From Ostreococcus lucimarinus CCE9901 (taxonomy: Eukaryota > Chlorophyta > Mamiellophyceae > Mamiellales > Bathycoccaceae), in contig NC_009364.1 of the NCBI RefSeq assembly GCF_000092065.1, positions 310,001-374,000 on the forward strand: 64,000 nt of DNA. Reading direction: 5' to 3'. The translations under genes were made by a program, and so were the position numbers. The notes under the pieces are model-generated. The model saw nothing but the letters and a program-made list of their open reading frames with translations. It had not been told where the DNA came from and made no database searches. Shown here piece by piece: positions 48,901-53,779 of this stretch. Each line of letters starts with the position of its first letter. The stretch's first letter is position 1.

Positions 48901-49383
48901 GTCTGGGTTACCGTCGGTGGACAAACCATCGTCGGCTGGCCGCGAGTCGTGCAAATCATTCCGGGCACCACCAACGCCAACGTCTCTCAGCTTCGTCCCG
49001 AGGCCGATAGTATGGCTCTCGCCGCCGAACTGGTGCGCCACGGTGGAAACGACGCTTCTCTCATCGACGCGCTCGGCCGTCAATCCACCGACGTGGACAA
49101 GCTGCGCGGTGAGATGATCGCTTTGAAGCAAAAGTTGGCTTCCTACGAACGCGCTGAACACGACGCGCGTCAGCGTGGCACAATAGATCCCACCGCCACC
49201 GCGCTGACGACTGAGCAAGTGGACAAGAAGAATATGAAAACCATGCAGTTGATGGTCGCCGAGACCGAGTCCGATAGAGGCACGCTCGACTCCGCCAACG
49301 ACGACGACGAGTTCGGCGACGCGTCGCCATTCTATGATGACAACGTTGACGACGCGGAGTTTGAAGACGCACGATCGCCGTGA
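33949..49383 (+). CDS. Giant NT-C2 / filamin-repeat / MgtE-N-like-repeat scaffold protein
   Basis: A single 15.4-kb exon of about 5,144 residues. Residues about 5-148 form an NT-C2 domain (YQFDVRAQSAYNVLP, RLKLLWRRGHKRAET, AVWDETLTLSCSMF), as in EHBP1/EEIG1 and plant PMI1 proteins. An acidic linker follows to about 250. After that come 30 filamin/Ig-like modules of about 100 residues in three blocks, separated by two helical regions of A-x-x-L-x-x-M-x-P-x-x-A-A repeats like MgtE-N/FliG. A short coiled coil and an acidic tail close the protein. There is no CH actin-binding domain and no TM segment. GTG at 33937 is in frame, but ATG at 33949 starts MASEPARAKF. GC content is visibly lower than in flanking genes. 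Role unknown; a membrane-linked mechanical or cytoskeletal scaffold is inference. Confidence 0.93.
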   Translation: MASEPARAKFKSLRGWNVDKYQFDVRAQSAYNVLPGTQRLKLLWRRGHKRAETKTANVTRGEAVWDETLTLSCSMFVNPKTGMYESKPAMFVLQTVNEDGSIGKTYAEATIDLLEFALNPGRELSQTVPMRQGAVSMLTHLQFAVTATPLAENVALSDVSSALSVADLADVAELAATSAVPEKLAVNVIGEHEDEGYFDEKLDVREDAQSESEKEDSEFAYFDERLAYKVEGDDTEQLPPPTAEELLSGVDAEEGIVPGVKMMRLIVGKKCKIFVRGQDNFGNARTTGGDNVEGVLIGPSGQRGLVSTKDHGDGSYLLEFTCMQQGIWTLRTRFNGRLSVERHKLVVSFGPLTAQDVRVQLPKPPFRCGAYTDMQVVVEHPEDGRILTGAEAFNVRLVSPAGLSLGVPLDIRPGTTAAVARINWPEVGEHQLDVRLDGESLRGSPMRVEVVPEDLCLAACQLQGPGVHRCTAGIRSAFVIEAHDSRGNRLLSGGAPLFLGIRTASNESYSGEIVDFGNGTYEASYSVRVSGYYELSLAILGEELVIKGLCEPGKAVVAGCELVGDAGLDLEVGSSGRYSIIRHDAYGNRVPTRQGQIKFKVTADGPGPATCTMIDRADGVSDVDVSTSVAGRYFVQVTAGDQEPIPGSPFEVIAYPSPASHETSVTTVFGAQLAASDSDVLVAVAGEEVSLSVAPRDMYGNVTVFSKSAAITATATGGGVSTSFEERTGTRTEVSLFSTFRLAGSYLLTAKIGDKVLDGYPRILTVVSAATEPRKCMLFGDALQGVRCNRVSTLTVHAADKFGNLRSTGGDVVDVNLCSPDGKYVVASKVDDHADGTYGAKFKLERPGTWEIQLVVNGRGGRTQVNEITSYFAGVKANECTFSGMGSDGVEGVVCFKQSDIVIEPADFEQNSRLMSGKEAVAVRILTPSGGISSVDLKFENGKYRGSYTWTQPGQHTVSVSLDQEAIVGSPFSVEAMSALPQIAELENMAVGEIADILPKLSGEGASQALQSLGPDKAAEALAGNTPESAVRMMAHVFPGNVAEILSCMRPDAAAATISAMPGERAAEVLSTMQSNDATQLMKNMSSGEISEKAEMFADVICGMKEDDMLVCVRELMNSRTAEKGLKSVLDKMPARVVAELTGKLDKGENTRLLSGLSHERTAAIVSKLPVELQAGVIGLLGGDSMFQMTKTLYAAYKVDKNSSAQERSRMKADAQDTGHRLAPALASMDTEELRDNFKQATPEHIGGCLFALIDAKRRQVGSKAIARPVAQMMEDGSIEWGDGSISHVNEDRSAINHSDGTSASLRVDGTIIDSDGQVLKLRPDGIITADGTVLGADGEITTAPSGPLHMFRALTTEQQTAAILELIEFSQTGNAGEILVDLTATELRETIRPMGASDQAKVFIEIGRMSPSQAARAASVLSHTEAASVVSIMVNPGSSGRCDEPFMGPFLEALAPQILRNIEPPTAVGGALATHLSPTAAAHVLHKLEPMDVSRIIEGMSPAEVRQVIESSSNIQAEAGKAVSDTPLIAALVPYVSAMDDSQAATLLEGLPADMAVGVMMCTPEERAKEIMSHTRRRDLKERIANKSLIHLDACTIVNLRGAVAGESSSFILEARERGGNRITFGGGRLTVATKLFSAPGPGVEQGTVHDRGNGEYVVQFTSTLAGKIAVVVEASGQSRAWDVNIEASDVVIPKCTIEKQGLESWTAGSPGRILLTLRDRFGNFAHSSKSILEFEARASGPGGVIVERNMLDDGKIEFLLNTTVTGIYKVAVSCLDTKEDLSGCPFEARMGTDALSQAGCTASLQSLTSSTKGPGAKAAAYGACAAMAGEEVTCVVEARDRYGNTTTFAGEHVAVIAFGPAHLPADRPFEVADVRSGRMALRAIFPRSGSYTIAVTVDGIPIATSPLILHVFPGACETSRAVLRGDALNGIVASKITSLLVQTEDKYGNHCHVGGDRVNLSMSGPNGIKVNSLDVKDNEDGTYSFSFIIPQSGRWTIQAVVNGRIAKESTTEVVVTYGPLHAAACVLKGGPGMKRTEVCGAQRDIYLQALEYDANGRGMSGQEAITMHLITPSGATHTLAPVFAERGSRYKATVRWWEVGRHEVVAAVGGQPVVGSPFVVNVEAQEVSLPMCRLSGPGLQGAVAGERATILIESRDERGNRLFNGGAQMGIAVRSGGETLRGKVQDCGDGTYEASYIVERAGPFELSLFLGTEAATYRATCKPGRVDYAKCRVDGVNNGVWVAGEQLTLTVTRMDRFGNRITRREGLAPFFGKAIGPGDIVSQSLELGNGTAEIKLYGTVAGNYQIGVYVADTPIVPYANEEAEALMENQQLLLEDSKSAKSKADSKRIEAQESGLRTDSLAGTVRSASKSDINAGKPLAAVPGTFIASEDIEAMKEVTLPKVTTMNGVEMVPLPNGLFEMNLIPTIAMPNCCELEVIGGTRADDSWITPAGDEVIVRVIARDRYKNETHWEEGQTITVEALGPEFLSFSSHGTTSLQNEFVAKMIRAGTFELRVLCDALPVCWRAMQVIAGFTFAPRSILSMDGLKDVKTGNIVRLTLRTVDRYANLRLSGGDTVQLALQGPNGAFARQVSVTDHQDGTYALEFQVTAAGRWIMSTRINSVLHVEGGISFVVAFGTLTAEEAVVSFDPPLPKNGSVECGRTSDLMLHGAGWETNNRVMTGLEAVSVRLTHPSGSQEAIPVTLSRDNKCYTAKIRWLHPGHHSVNIMLDGVVVPGTPVRANAEGKKLALISSALVGDGATTATAGEDAEFTLLARDYGGNQINKGGADLAISCRASGREPIAGEIHDNGDGSYRCIYSSTIAGDIEVVLTLNEGTTQTKRLINVKCEAAECEISECRVDAGKMMLLWNAGDAGLIRVQRRDKYGNPTTKDTANGLNRFAAEVVGPGWADCEALELGDGSCELRLVAQAAGSYDISIVALAIDEETMTPLDVPSVELTSFSAMVSSQETFPSSCVARMALVNGGKEETLAEVDADITLPSTIMAGDDIAMHVLSRDLHGNHTNWLGGERIAVHARGPIEVPFVPMDAVGSFTAVITTAGAYSVAALVGDCACNGWPRILQVVAGPCNPDKCTVSGDALGNCATATPISLLMQATDQYGNPRSLGGDFIEAVLINEDEGTIDTQIIDNTDGTYTINFELDMPIEHELWISANGLREKQSRYSLMPSLGALQASDCVINGLGGERLCLADRSTLFVQPANPSRVMSGREAVVVSVRMPSEMSFNLPLKFETDSRRFSCPLLWVEVGDHHITVNLAGEVVPGCPFMVRVRDPDEEFEEIEGEESQTAMTMVPADNSFGFVYTNDKTAVAAAQAASGIGTTDVDPDAEDEDDEDAFTFGTALNPPPPQQVDSTIAIIRKLELEDAGDALSDMRPEVAAAVLQRLNPQKAACAAAMMSQTELSAAVVMMTEESVLSVLNDAPPAARASIIESLPPAAAAQVMNGMDARAASLCVNKLIDPDVAAAIIAKMKPTKAAEMMQFIPADAQKAILIELDPVSMCALVTGAYEPTAADAIRRGLQVSPDTVSIIFTTAPAEECAKMVRNMQLDAQGCEIAAGAMQRAARTHPRAVENILAMTKMTAVDGGAAIKAAVLRQPGGDVIVKNAETSIAKGEIEIPAPVVKTRQAKFKWGGTGLKPSKTASERAARSLAGMAPKVSAQALADMRPGAAGAVLASMDSERISSIISVMDQNVMASAVGSMEAEEALRVISSSSNAARVTIVEALPAGAAGSILSMLPADEAADLLRAMDASAAIEAVSSMPAKAAALALQELPDDQMSTYLLTLPPSTAAPILSHMCEREEGRVSASKALQLLSTLNADKTTLHISGMLQRDPKSTAKIMTELTQDARAAVLGALNAKDAGKALQFLGPQNAASSLVAAVAAGTSPAIAAVALESLARLGVWPPSIDVPRSGAKVRGPLADVLLVMFELEPEAAAQVLTALDPDVSASAVGAMTPATAGALASAIPDPKAAALLLESMPHAKRAAMIIKMRPQPAADAASNMETENILAVMKTLYETLDPATMSIANDIISKMEPFKAGSVVAGLDEAHAVRIMSALPPLVAAALISSGGLPSDKAGTFLDRVKVDQAENVLAALPPTLAEEAVQKVSSTELKSKTASRTVVHLTSSHISGPGCEECVAGLETKFIFESTNPGGVRIHKGGATLQCTIHHLTFKSQDGTNSVDFIRGEGKHVQVQDMMNGAYEFPYKLDKAGEYDAMITSAGQTRVVRIRCKPTILDPTQCSVVPVEEGTTWRAGEVLVVKVLCRDRFGNDVAPPKQGDAGVDFVLLADGEGPSVVEAEVVNDPAGVGAFAKFRATECGKYSLRIFTADVARQWWGGVQRDCIQGAPIDIVLTATAADASRSSVQLSGIRERGGGMLLGLAGRQMAIIIFARDKFNNEAVFDNQRLRVDAVGVATSVFSLTSKEPGEAMFTSALQRAGTYSLRVTVDGKPVHGFPRNLQVVAAQTDPRFCSIRGDALNTVVAGEVTKVLVNAADRYQNVCLEGGDRLTARLLGPAGSIDADTSDFGDGTYRLSFVVPRAGEWRIFLAVNGVENPKPATSFVASQGGLTSKQLMLIPADKRDEYMVGSESEFFIQSIDYEVGGLEVNGHEAICLRLIAPSGLSTIVPLRLTKDKARYRANIMWPEVGSHSLIAALNGETVVGCPFSVQTAAAQVYVPGCKMTGAGSTKAVAGERASFIVEARDNRGNRMMGGGATLSAVVRSALTPGKSVKATILDQGDGTYVCSYTINKAGPFTIVVSSPNSQATLSATCVAGPADPAYCRIDASDVKQIEAGTRGIVKVLRADRFDNLIPAGAELMPFRVEVTGVGPADVETVEAGDGSAEVRFEARAVGRYTLYVWSGFKREPVLGSPCEIQVLPSQPAASSCKAQLQGAEFKAQGVYSAQAGTTVTVRMQPRDRFGNTTAWKSWQTLSVTASGTEDITFTEIDDQEAVSSRGVFSATFSKAGAYVVWVTVGGQTIVGWPRVVQIIPGTTNANVSQLRPEADSMALAAELVRHGGNDASLIDALGRQSTDVDKLRGEMIALKQKLASYERAEHDARQRGTIDPTATALTTEQVDKKNMKTMQLMVAETESDRGTLDSANDDDEFGDASPFYDDNVDDAEFEDARSP
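34700..36885 (+). repeat. Filamin-module block 1 of the giant protein: A1 B1 C1 D1 E1 A2 B2
   Basis: Seven Ig-like modules. A modules carry D-x-x-GN-x-R-x-x-GGD and end VNG-type (A1 about 34738, A2 at 36274). B modules lack the DxxGN turn but have EAVxVRL-x-x-P-SG and W/Y-x-x-x-G-x-H...GSPF. C modules carry GNR-x-x-x-GGA. D modules have a GPG/VGPG-like strand. E modules have YGN-T-x-F and end PRxLxVV. The E1-A2 junction reads YPRILTVV...CMLFGDAL. Confidence 0.85.
36886..38720 (+). repeat. Helical insert 1 of the giant protein (MgtE-N/FliG-like repeats plus a DG-repeat beta segment)
   Basis: Residues about 980-1590. Short helical repeats such as VAEILSCMRPDAAAATISAM, PGERAAEVLSTM and LSPTAAAHVLHKLEPMDVSR follow the MgtE intracellular-domain pattern (L-x-x-M/L-x-P-x-x-A-A-x-x-L). 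In the middle (about 37771-37985) sits a beta-type segment of DG turns: DGSIEWGDGSISHVNEDRSA, then DGTSASLRVDGTIIDSDGQV and on to GADGEI. The insert separates module B2 from C2. Confidence 0.75.
38725..43830 (+). repeat. Filamin-module block 2: C2 D2 E2 A3 B3 C3 D3 (linker) E3 A4 B4 C4 D4 E4 A5 B5
   Basis: Fifteen modules, C2 starting at 38731. A3 starts at 39715 (AVLRGDALNG), A4 at 41569 (SILSMDGLKD) and A5 at 43222 (CTVSGDALGN). A lysine/serine/acid-rich linker of about 110 residues (about 40905-41250) splits D3 from E3 without breaking the order. Most modules begin with a cysteine (CTI, CRL, CRV, CVL, CVI). Confidence 0.83.
44040..46350 (+). repeat. Helical insert 2 of the giant protein (MgtE-N/FliG-like repeats)
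   Basis: Residues about 3365-4134, about 770 residues of helical repeats: VAAAVLQRLNPQKAACAAAM, AAAAQVMNGMDARAASLCVN, PADEAADLLRAMDASAAIEA and PKAAALLLESMPHAKRAAMI. It follows an acidic linker after module B5 (DPDEEFEEIEGEE) and ends just before C5 at 46357. No zinc, metal or membrane motifs were seen. Confidence 0.78.
46357..48966 (+). repeat. Filamin-module block 3: C5 D5 E5 A6 B6 C6 D6 E6
   Basis: Eight modules finish cycles 5 and 6; A6 starts at 47404 (CSIRGDALNT). The last E module ends WPRVVQIIPG. It is followed by a degenerate trace of the next junction, then by the coiled coil (DKLRGEMIALKQKLASYERA) and an acidic C terminus. Confidence 0.83.
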
Positions 49384-50615
49384 AAGTAAACACGGATAAC
49401 TGCAACTCATTGTACCGCGCGATCTACTCGCGCAGCGAGACCTCGCGCGGGCCGCGCGACCTCGTTCGCCGGTGTACTACTAATACCTCAATCCACCTTT
49501 TTAACCACCCTAGCGAGTACAGTAGCTCATAACGACACATCACACTACTATCTCACCTCTGGCCACGCGCGTCGACGCACCCCGCGCGCGATCGGTCGAT
49601 CGTTCAAGCGCGCGTTCGAACGATCGCTCGATCGACATCGTCCGCGCGGCCGTTCGCTCGCGCGAAACCCATCAACCGCGCATCGAATCCGTCGGTATCC
49701 GCGCGCGCCGTCGCGTCGCGCGTCCCACCTCCTCCCATCGCCGCCGTCGCGCCGCCTCCCATCGCCGCCGTCGCGCCGCCTCCCGTCGCCCGTCCCCCCT
49801 CGACCGCCCGCTCGAGTTTCGGATAGCGCGAAAAAGCGATTCGTCTACCCCCGACCGACGTCCGCGCGTACCGCGCGCCGCGCCGACGACCGACGCCGCG
49901 ATCGACGCCCGCCCGCATCGCATCGCGTATTACGCGCGTCCGCGACCCCATGAGCGTTTCGAGACTCGATCGCGCGCACCGCGCGCGTCCCGCGCCGGCG
50001 CCCGGGCGTCCGCGTCCGAGTAGCCCAATCGACGAAACGGCGAAAAAAAGGGGTCGCGTCGACGCGAGCGTTACGTCGCGGCGGCGCGATTCGCGTTAAA
50101 TACGACGCGATCGCCATGTAAATAAAGCGCGCGCCGTAACGCTCGCGTCGCGGGCCGCGCGGAGACGCGTCGCGTCGCGTCCGCGGAGACGCGTCGCCGC
50201 GCGTCGACACACCGAGTCGCGACGCGCGCGCGAGTCGGACGCGGCCGACGCGCGCGCGACGACATCGCCGAGATCGAGCCTCGCGAGCGTCCATCGCGGT
50301 GCGTGCGCGCGCGCGACGCGCGCGATGACGCGCGGTAGACGAATCGCTGAAAAGTACATTCATATCTTTTCGAACGGCGCGCGCGCGGCGACGGAACGAT
50401 CGCGCGAACGATCGCGCGCGCGCGAAACGCGATGGATGTACCTATTTGTCTTAGGGTCCACGTCCGCGCGCGGGACGACCCGACGGACGGTGTCGACTGA
50501 CTCGAGCGTCGGCGGCGCGCGCAGGTCATCTCGCTCGCTCGCGCGGGGACGCGGCGGCGCGGCGACGCTTCTTCGTTCGCTACTTTGCGTCGGGAAATTG
50601 AAAAGGCGCGACGAG
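49384..50615. other. Gene-poor stretch, about 1.2 kb
   Basis: No convincing gene. Open frames of 60-170 codons exist on the minus strand (for example 49604-49951 and 49845-50363) but are arginine/alanine-rich with no family motif. The stretch holds the 3' end of the giant gene, a small minisatellite at 49733-49790, dense CG-alternating runs, and the promoter and leader of the MYB gene. It is the longest non-coding interval in the window. An unrecognised non-coding RNA is possible, but nothing in the sequence shows it. Confidence 0.5.
49733..49790. repeat. 24-bp minisatellite, two full copies and a partial third
   Basis: Identical 24-bp units at 49733-49756 and 49757-49780 (each beginning tcccatcgccgccgtcgcgc), followed by a partial third copy (tcccgtcgcc). 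The repeat makes the GGGATAAM-type repeat in a minus-strand open frame that I consider chance. Confidence 0.85.
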
Positions 50616-52130
50616 ATGTCGATGGAGGATGATTTAGAATTGCACCTCGCGGAGTTTATCGATGAAGAGGGGGCGTTCGACGAGTGGTGCGTGGACGACG
50701 CGGAGGGACGCGACGCGACGCGGGAAATCGACGGGACGGCGGCGAACGCGCGGAACGGCGAGCGCGAGGAAACGGCGAGCGCTGACGATTAGAACGACGA
50801 TGACGATGACGGAAATGACTGACTTTGACGCGTTTGTACGCGATGGATCAACCGTAGGTGCGAAGCTTCGATCGATTTCGACGCCTTTGTGGATGACGAC
50901 GCGCTCGCGATCGAGTACGACATGACGCCGAGATCTGGGGGAGATCGAAAAAGCGCGCCGGCGAGAAATTCAACAAACTTGAAAACCCGTAAACGCGGCC
51001 TCAAGCGCGGCGTCGACGGCGAGCTGTCGCTGAATGAACACGTGTACGTGGAATTCACGCCCGAGGGCAAGTTCAAGATGCGCGATGGGGAGAAACTGAA
51101 AGGACAATGGAGCGCGGAGGAAGACGGCCGCCTCGCGGACCTCGTCGCCAAGTACGGCACGCGTAGATGGTCTCACATCGCGCGTGCGCTCGAAAACCGC
51201 GTGGGCAAACAATGCCGAGAGCGATGGAATAATCACTTAGCGCCTGATATAAAACGTGGATCGTGGAGCACGGAAGAAGAGGATACTTTCATCAGGGCGC
51301 ACGGCGAGCTCGGAAACAAATGGTCGGACATCGCCAAGCTTCTCGAGGGCAGAACCGAAAATAGCGTGAAGAATCACTGGAACGCAACGAAGCGGCGCAA
51401 GGATGGTGACATGTCGAGATTTCGTGCATACGTTATAGAAACCAGTGACAAACAGCAACGAGATGGTGTAGAAACGACACCACGCTCGAAGAGTCAGTCG
51501 ATGACGGCGAGCGACTCGCTCGGGAGCTCGATGAGGCGCCCGACGCGACCATCCAGTCCGAGTCAAAGCCAGTCGACGATTAAGCCCAATGTGGATAAGC
51601 TGGTGAATACAGAAACGCACGACTCAAACGCATCGACGCAAGACGGTATGCCGATGAATCGTGCTCAAGCGCGATCGGTGGATATGCTCGACGGCTCGAT
51701 GGCGGCGAACACGTTCATTTACGTCGACGCGAAACTGGTCCCGGCATTACACGACTGCATCGTCGTCAAGGCTCCTGGGAACGCGCACGATTTCATCGAA
51801 ATTCTCAACAGTCACGAGCAACTGGTGCAAGACCGAACTCACGCCGACGACAGCCGCATCGAAGTGGCGTCGTACGCGTCCACCATCCCGCTGCCGTCTG
51901 CGCTTCTCGCCGACGCGCTTGGCACGCTCAGCGGTTTGATCGACGCCGTGCGTCGACACTGCAGCGTCGTCAGCATCGCGCTTGCTGTAAAAAGCGGGGA
52001 TCACGCCATTCTGAAGCGGTTTGGAGGCAACTGTTTCATGGTATCCGTCTCCGCGCGCAAGTGGGAAGACGCCATGCAAGGCGTCAAGCTCGCCGTGCGA
52101 CACATCAAAGACGTCAGCGCGACGTCTTAA
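50616..52130 (+). CDS. R2R3-MYB (c-MYB/AtMYB98-like) transcription factor, spliced
   Basis: Exon 1 is 50616-50686 and exon 2 is 50858-52130; the 171-nt intron has donor TG|GTGCGTGG, CTGAC at 50819-50823 and acceptor CGTAG. The join gives AFDEW-CEASIDFDAFVDDD and 447 residues. The two MYB repeats are GQWSAEEDGRLADLVAKYGT with RRWSHIARAL and GKQCRERWNNHL, and RGSWSTEEEDTFIRAHGELG with NKWSDIAKLLEGRTENSVKN. The close R2-R3 spacing and the end NHWNATKRRK match c-MYB and plant MYB98-type factors. The C-terminal 140 residues form a folded-looking region of unknown type. An exon-2-only model would start at the ATG at 50889 and lose 38 residues. Confidence 0.9.
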
Positions 52131-52299
52131 ATGCCTATAAATTATTCGTCACACATGCTCAAATTGTGCACGGTGTACCATTTATCAATCTTTCGATCAA
52201 GGATAAACAGCTCGCTCGCTCGCTCACAAGCTCGCACGCACCGCCACACCCGTCAAATTCATTTGCAATGTCACATTAATCATTCTAAGCTACTACGCG

Positions 52300-53271
52300 T
52301 CACTGATTCAGCGGCGGATGCACCAATACATACTCCTCCGCGTACGCCCCCGTGCGATCATCTCCCTCATCACACGCCACGGGTGCGCACGACTTCGAAC
52401 ACGTGTACACGGCGATTGACCCAAAATCGAGCGCGGAGTCGCTCTCGGCGTCGACGCCGAGCTGACTGATGATTGTGGGCAAAATCTGAAACTCAAATTT
52501 TCTCGGCGCGCCGCACCGTTCGCAGTGCGGAATGTTATCCGTATTCGGCGCGTGCGTCACCGACGGCCACAGCGGCTTCGCCCCGGGCTCCGGGCAATAC
52601 CTCAACACCTGCTCCGGGTCGTTCTTCAGCATGACGTGAAACGTCGCCAACTGCTCCATATCCTCATCGACCACCGCAGCCTCGATCGCGTCGATCTCTT
52701 CCGCGGTCATGTCCCCCCCCACGTCACCATCCACGCACTCCACTCCCCCCATCGCGTCTCCCTCCCCTCGCTCCTCCGTCTCCACCACCAACTCGTACTC
52801 TGGATACGTCTTCGTCGCCGCCGCGCTCGCGTCCCACCAATCGCACCTCGCGCGCCGCGTCGCCGTCTCCTCCGCCGTCAGCGCGCGCCCCGCTTCTCCC
52901 TCCGCCACCGGATCCCACCCGTAGAACGCGTTCGCCCTCGGAAGCTGTCCCCTGAACGCCCGCGCGCCGCCCCTCGCGTGCGTCTCGCCCCCTCGCGTCC
53001 CGTTCACGAACACGTACACCGTCCGATGAAACGCGCTCGCCTCCGCGTCCACCGGCGCGTACACCTGGCACAAAAACGCCATTCGCTCCCCCTCGTTCGT
53101 CTCCAGCGCGCTCGCCCGCGGCACGCGCACGGGATCCATCCACGCCGGCGCGCCGCCCGCCTTGCTCGGAAACCGCCACGCCTCGAGGTCGTCGTCCCGT
53201 CGCGCGCGCTCGAGAAAGCCCAGCGACCACTCGCGGTCGTCGCTCAGCGCGTCGTCGTCGTCGTCGTCCAT
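52300..53271 (-). CDS. PDCD2: Programmed cell death protein 2 (PDCD2) homologue
   Basis: 323 residues. Key blocks are the N-terminal LGFLERARRDD, GGAPAWMDP, MAFLCQVYAPVDAEASAFHR and VYVFVNGTRGG. The C-terminal PDCD2 domain has EQVLRYCPEPGAKPLWPS, CERCGAPRKFEFQILPTIIS and DFGSIAVYTCSKSC. The family assists ribosomal protein uS5 folding for the 40S subunit. The middle is acidic. I do not see the MYND zinc finger of animal PDCD2, which fits the PDCD2L-type layout. Confidence 0.88.
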   Translation of the reverse strand: MDDDDDDALSDDREWSLGFLERARRDDDLEAWRFPSKAGGAPAWMDPVRVPRASALETNEGERMAFLCQVYAPVDAEASAFHRTVYVFVNGTRGGETHARGGARAFRGQLPRANAFYGWDPVAEGEAGRALTAEETATRRARCDWWDASAAATKTYPEYELVVETEERGEGDAMGGVECVDGDVGGDMTAEEIDAIEAAVVDEDMEQLATFHVMLKNDPEQVLRYCPEPGAKPLWPSVTHAPNTDNIPHCERCGAPRKFEFQILPTIISQLGVDAESDSALDFGSIAVYTCSKSCAPVACDEGDDRTGAYAEEYVLVHPPLNQ

Positions 53272-53779
53272 GGCGCGCGCGTCTCGCGCCGTCGCGCGCC
53301 GTCGCGTCGCGCTCTGTCGCGCGGCGTCGCGTCGCCGCCGCCGGTCGCCTCCGGGGGACGCGCGTCCGTCGACGCGCGGCGCGGCGCGCGACGCGACGCG
53401 CGGCGCGCGCGACGGACGCGCGTATTTTTTCCGCGCGCGGCGTCGCGCGCGGAACCGCGCGCGCGACGTCGCGGCCGTCGCGCGCGGCGCGGATCGAATC
53501 CGTCGTCGGTCGGCGCCGCAGAGCCGCGCGCGGGATTGGATTGGATTCGCGCGCGGCGTTCCTTCGCGCGCGATGTCGACGTCGCCGCGCGGCGCGAGCC
53601 AACGCGCGGAGACGAGCGGAGGTGCGCGGAGACGCGCGATCGCGGACGCGACGACGACGCGAGGGCGACGGATTGGGACGATTCGACGAGGACGCGCGAT
53701 TTGAAATGATTCGCGCGCGAAACGTCGAGGACGCGCGCGCGATCGAGGCGCGAGGGCGAGGAACGGTGAGACTGACGCG
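53272..53779. other. Intergenic, about 510 bp
   Basis: This lies between the divergent PDCD2 and NUP155 genes and so holds both promoters. It is very GC-rich, with chance open frames on both strands made of arginine and alanine. No element is recognisable. Confidence 0.5.

Noticed and set aside
49604-49951. Minus-strand ORF with a GGGATAAM-type repeat in the gene-poor stretch
   Set aside because: The repeat is a translated 24-bp minisatellite and the rest shows no conserved motif, so it is not called as a gene.
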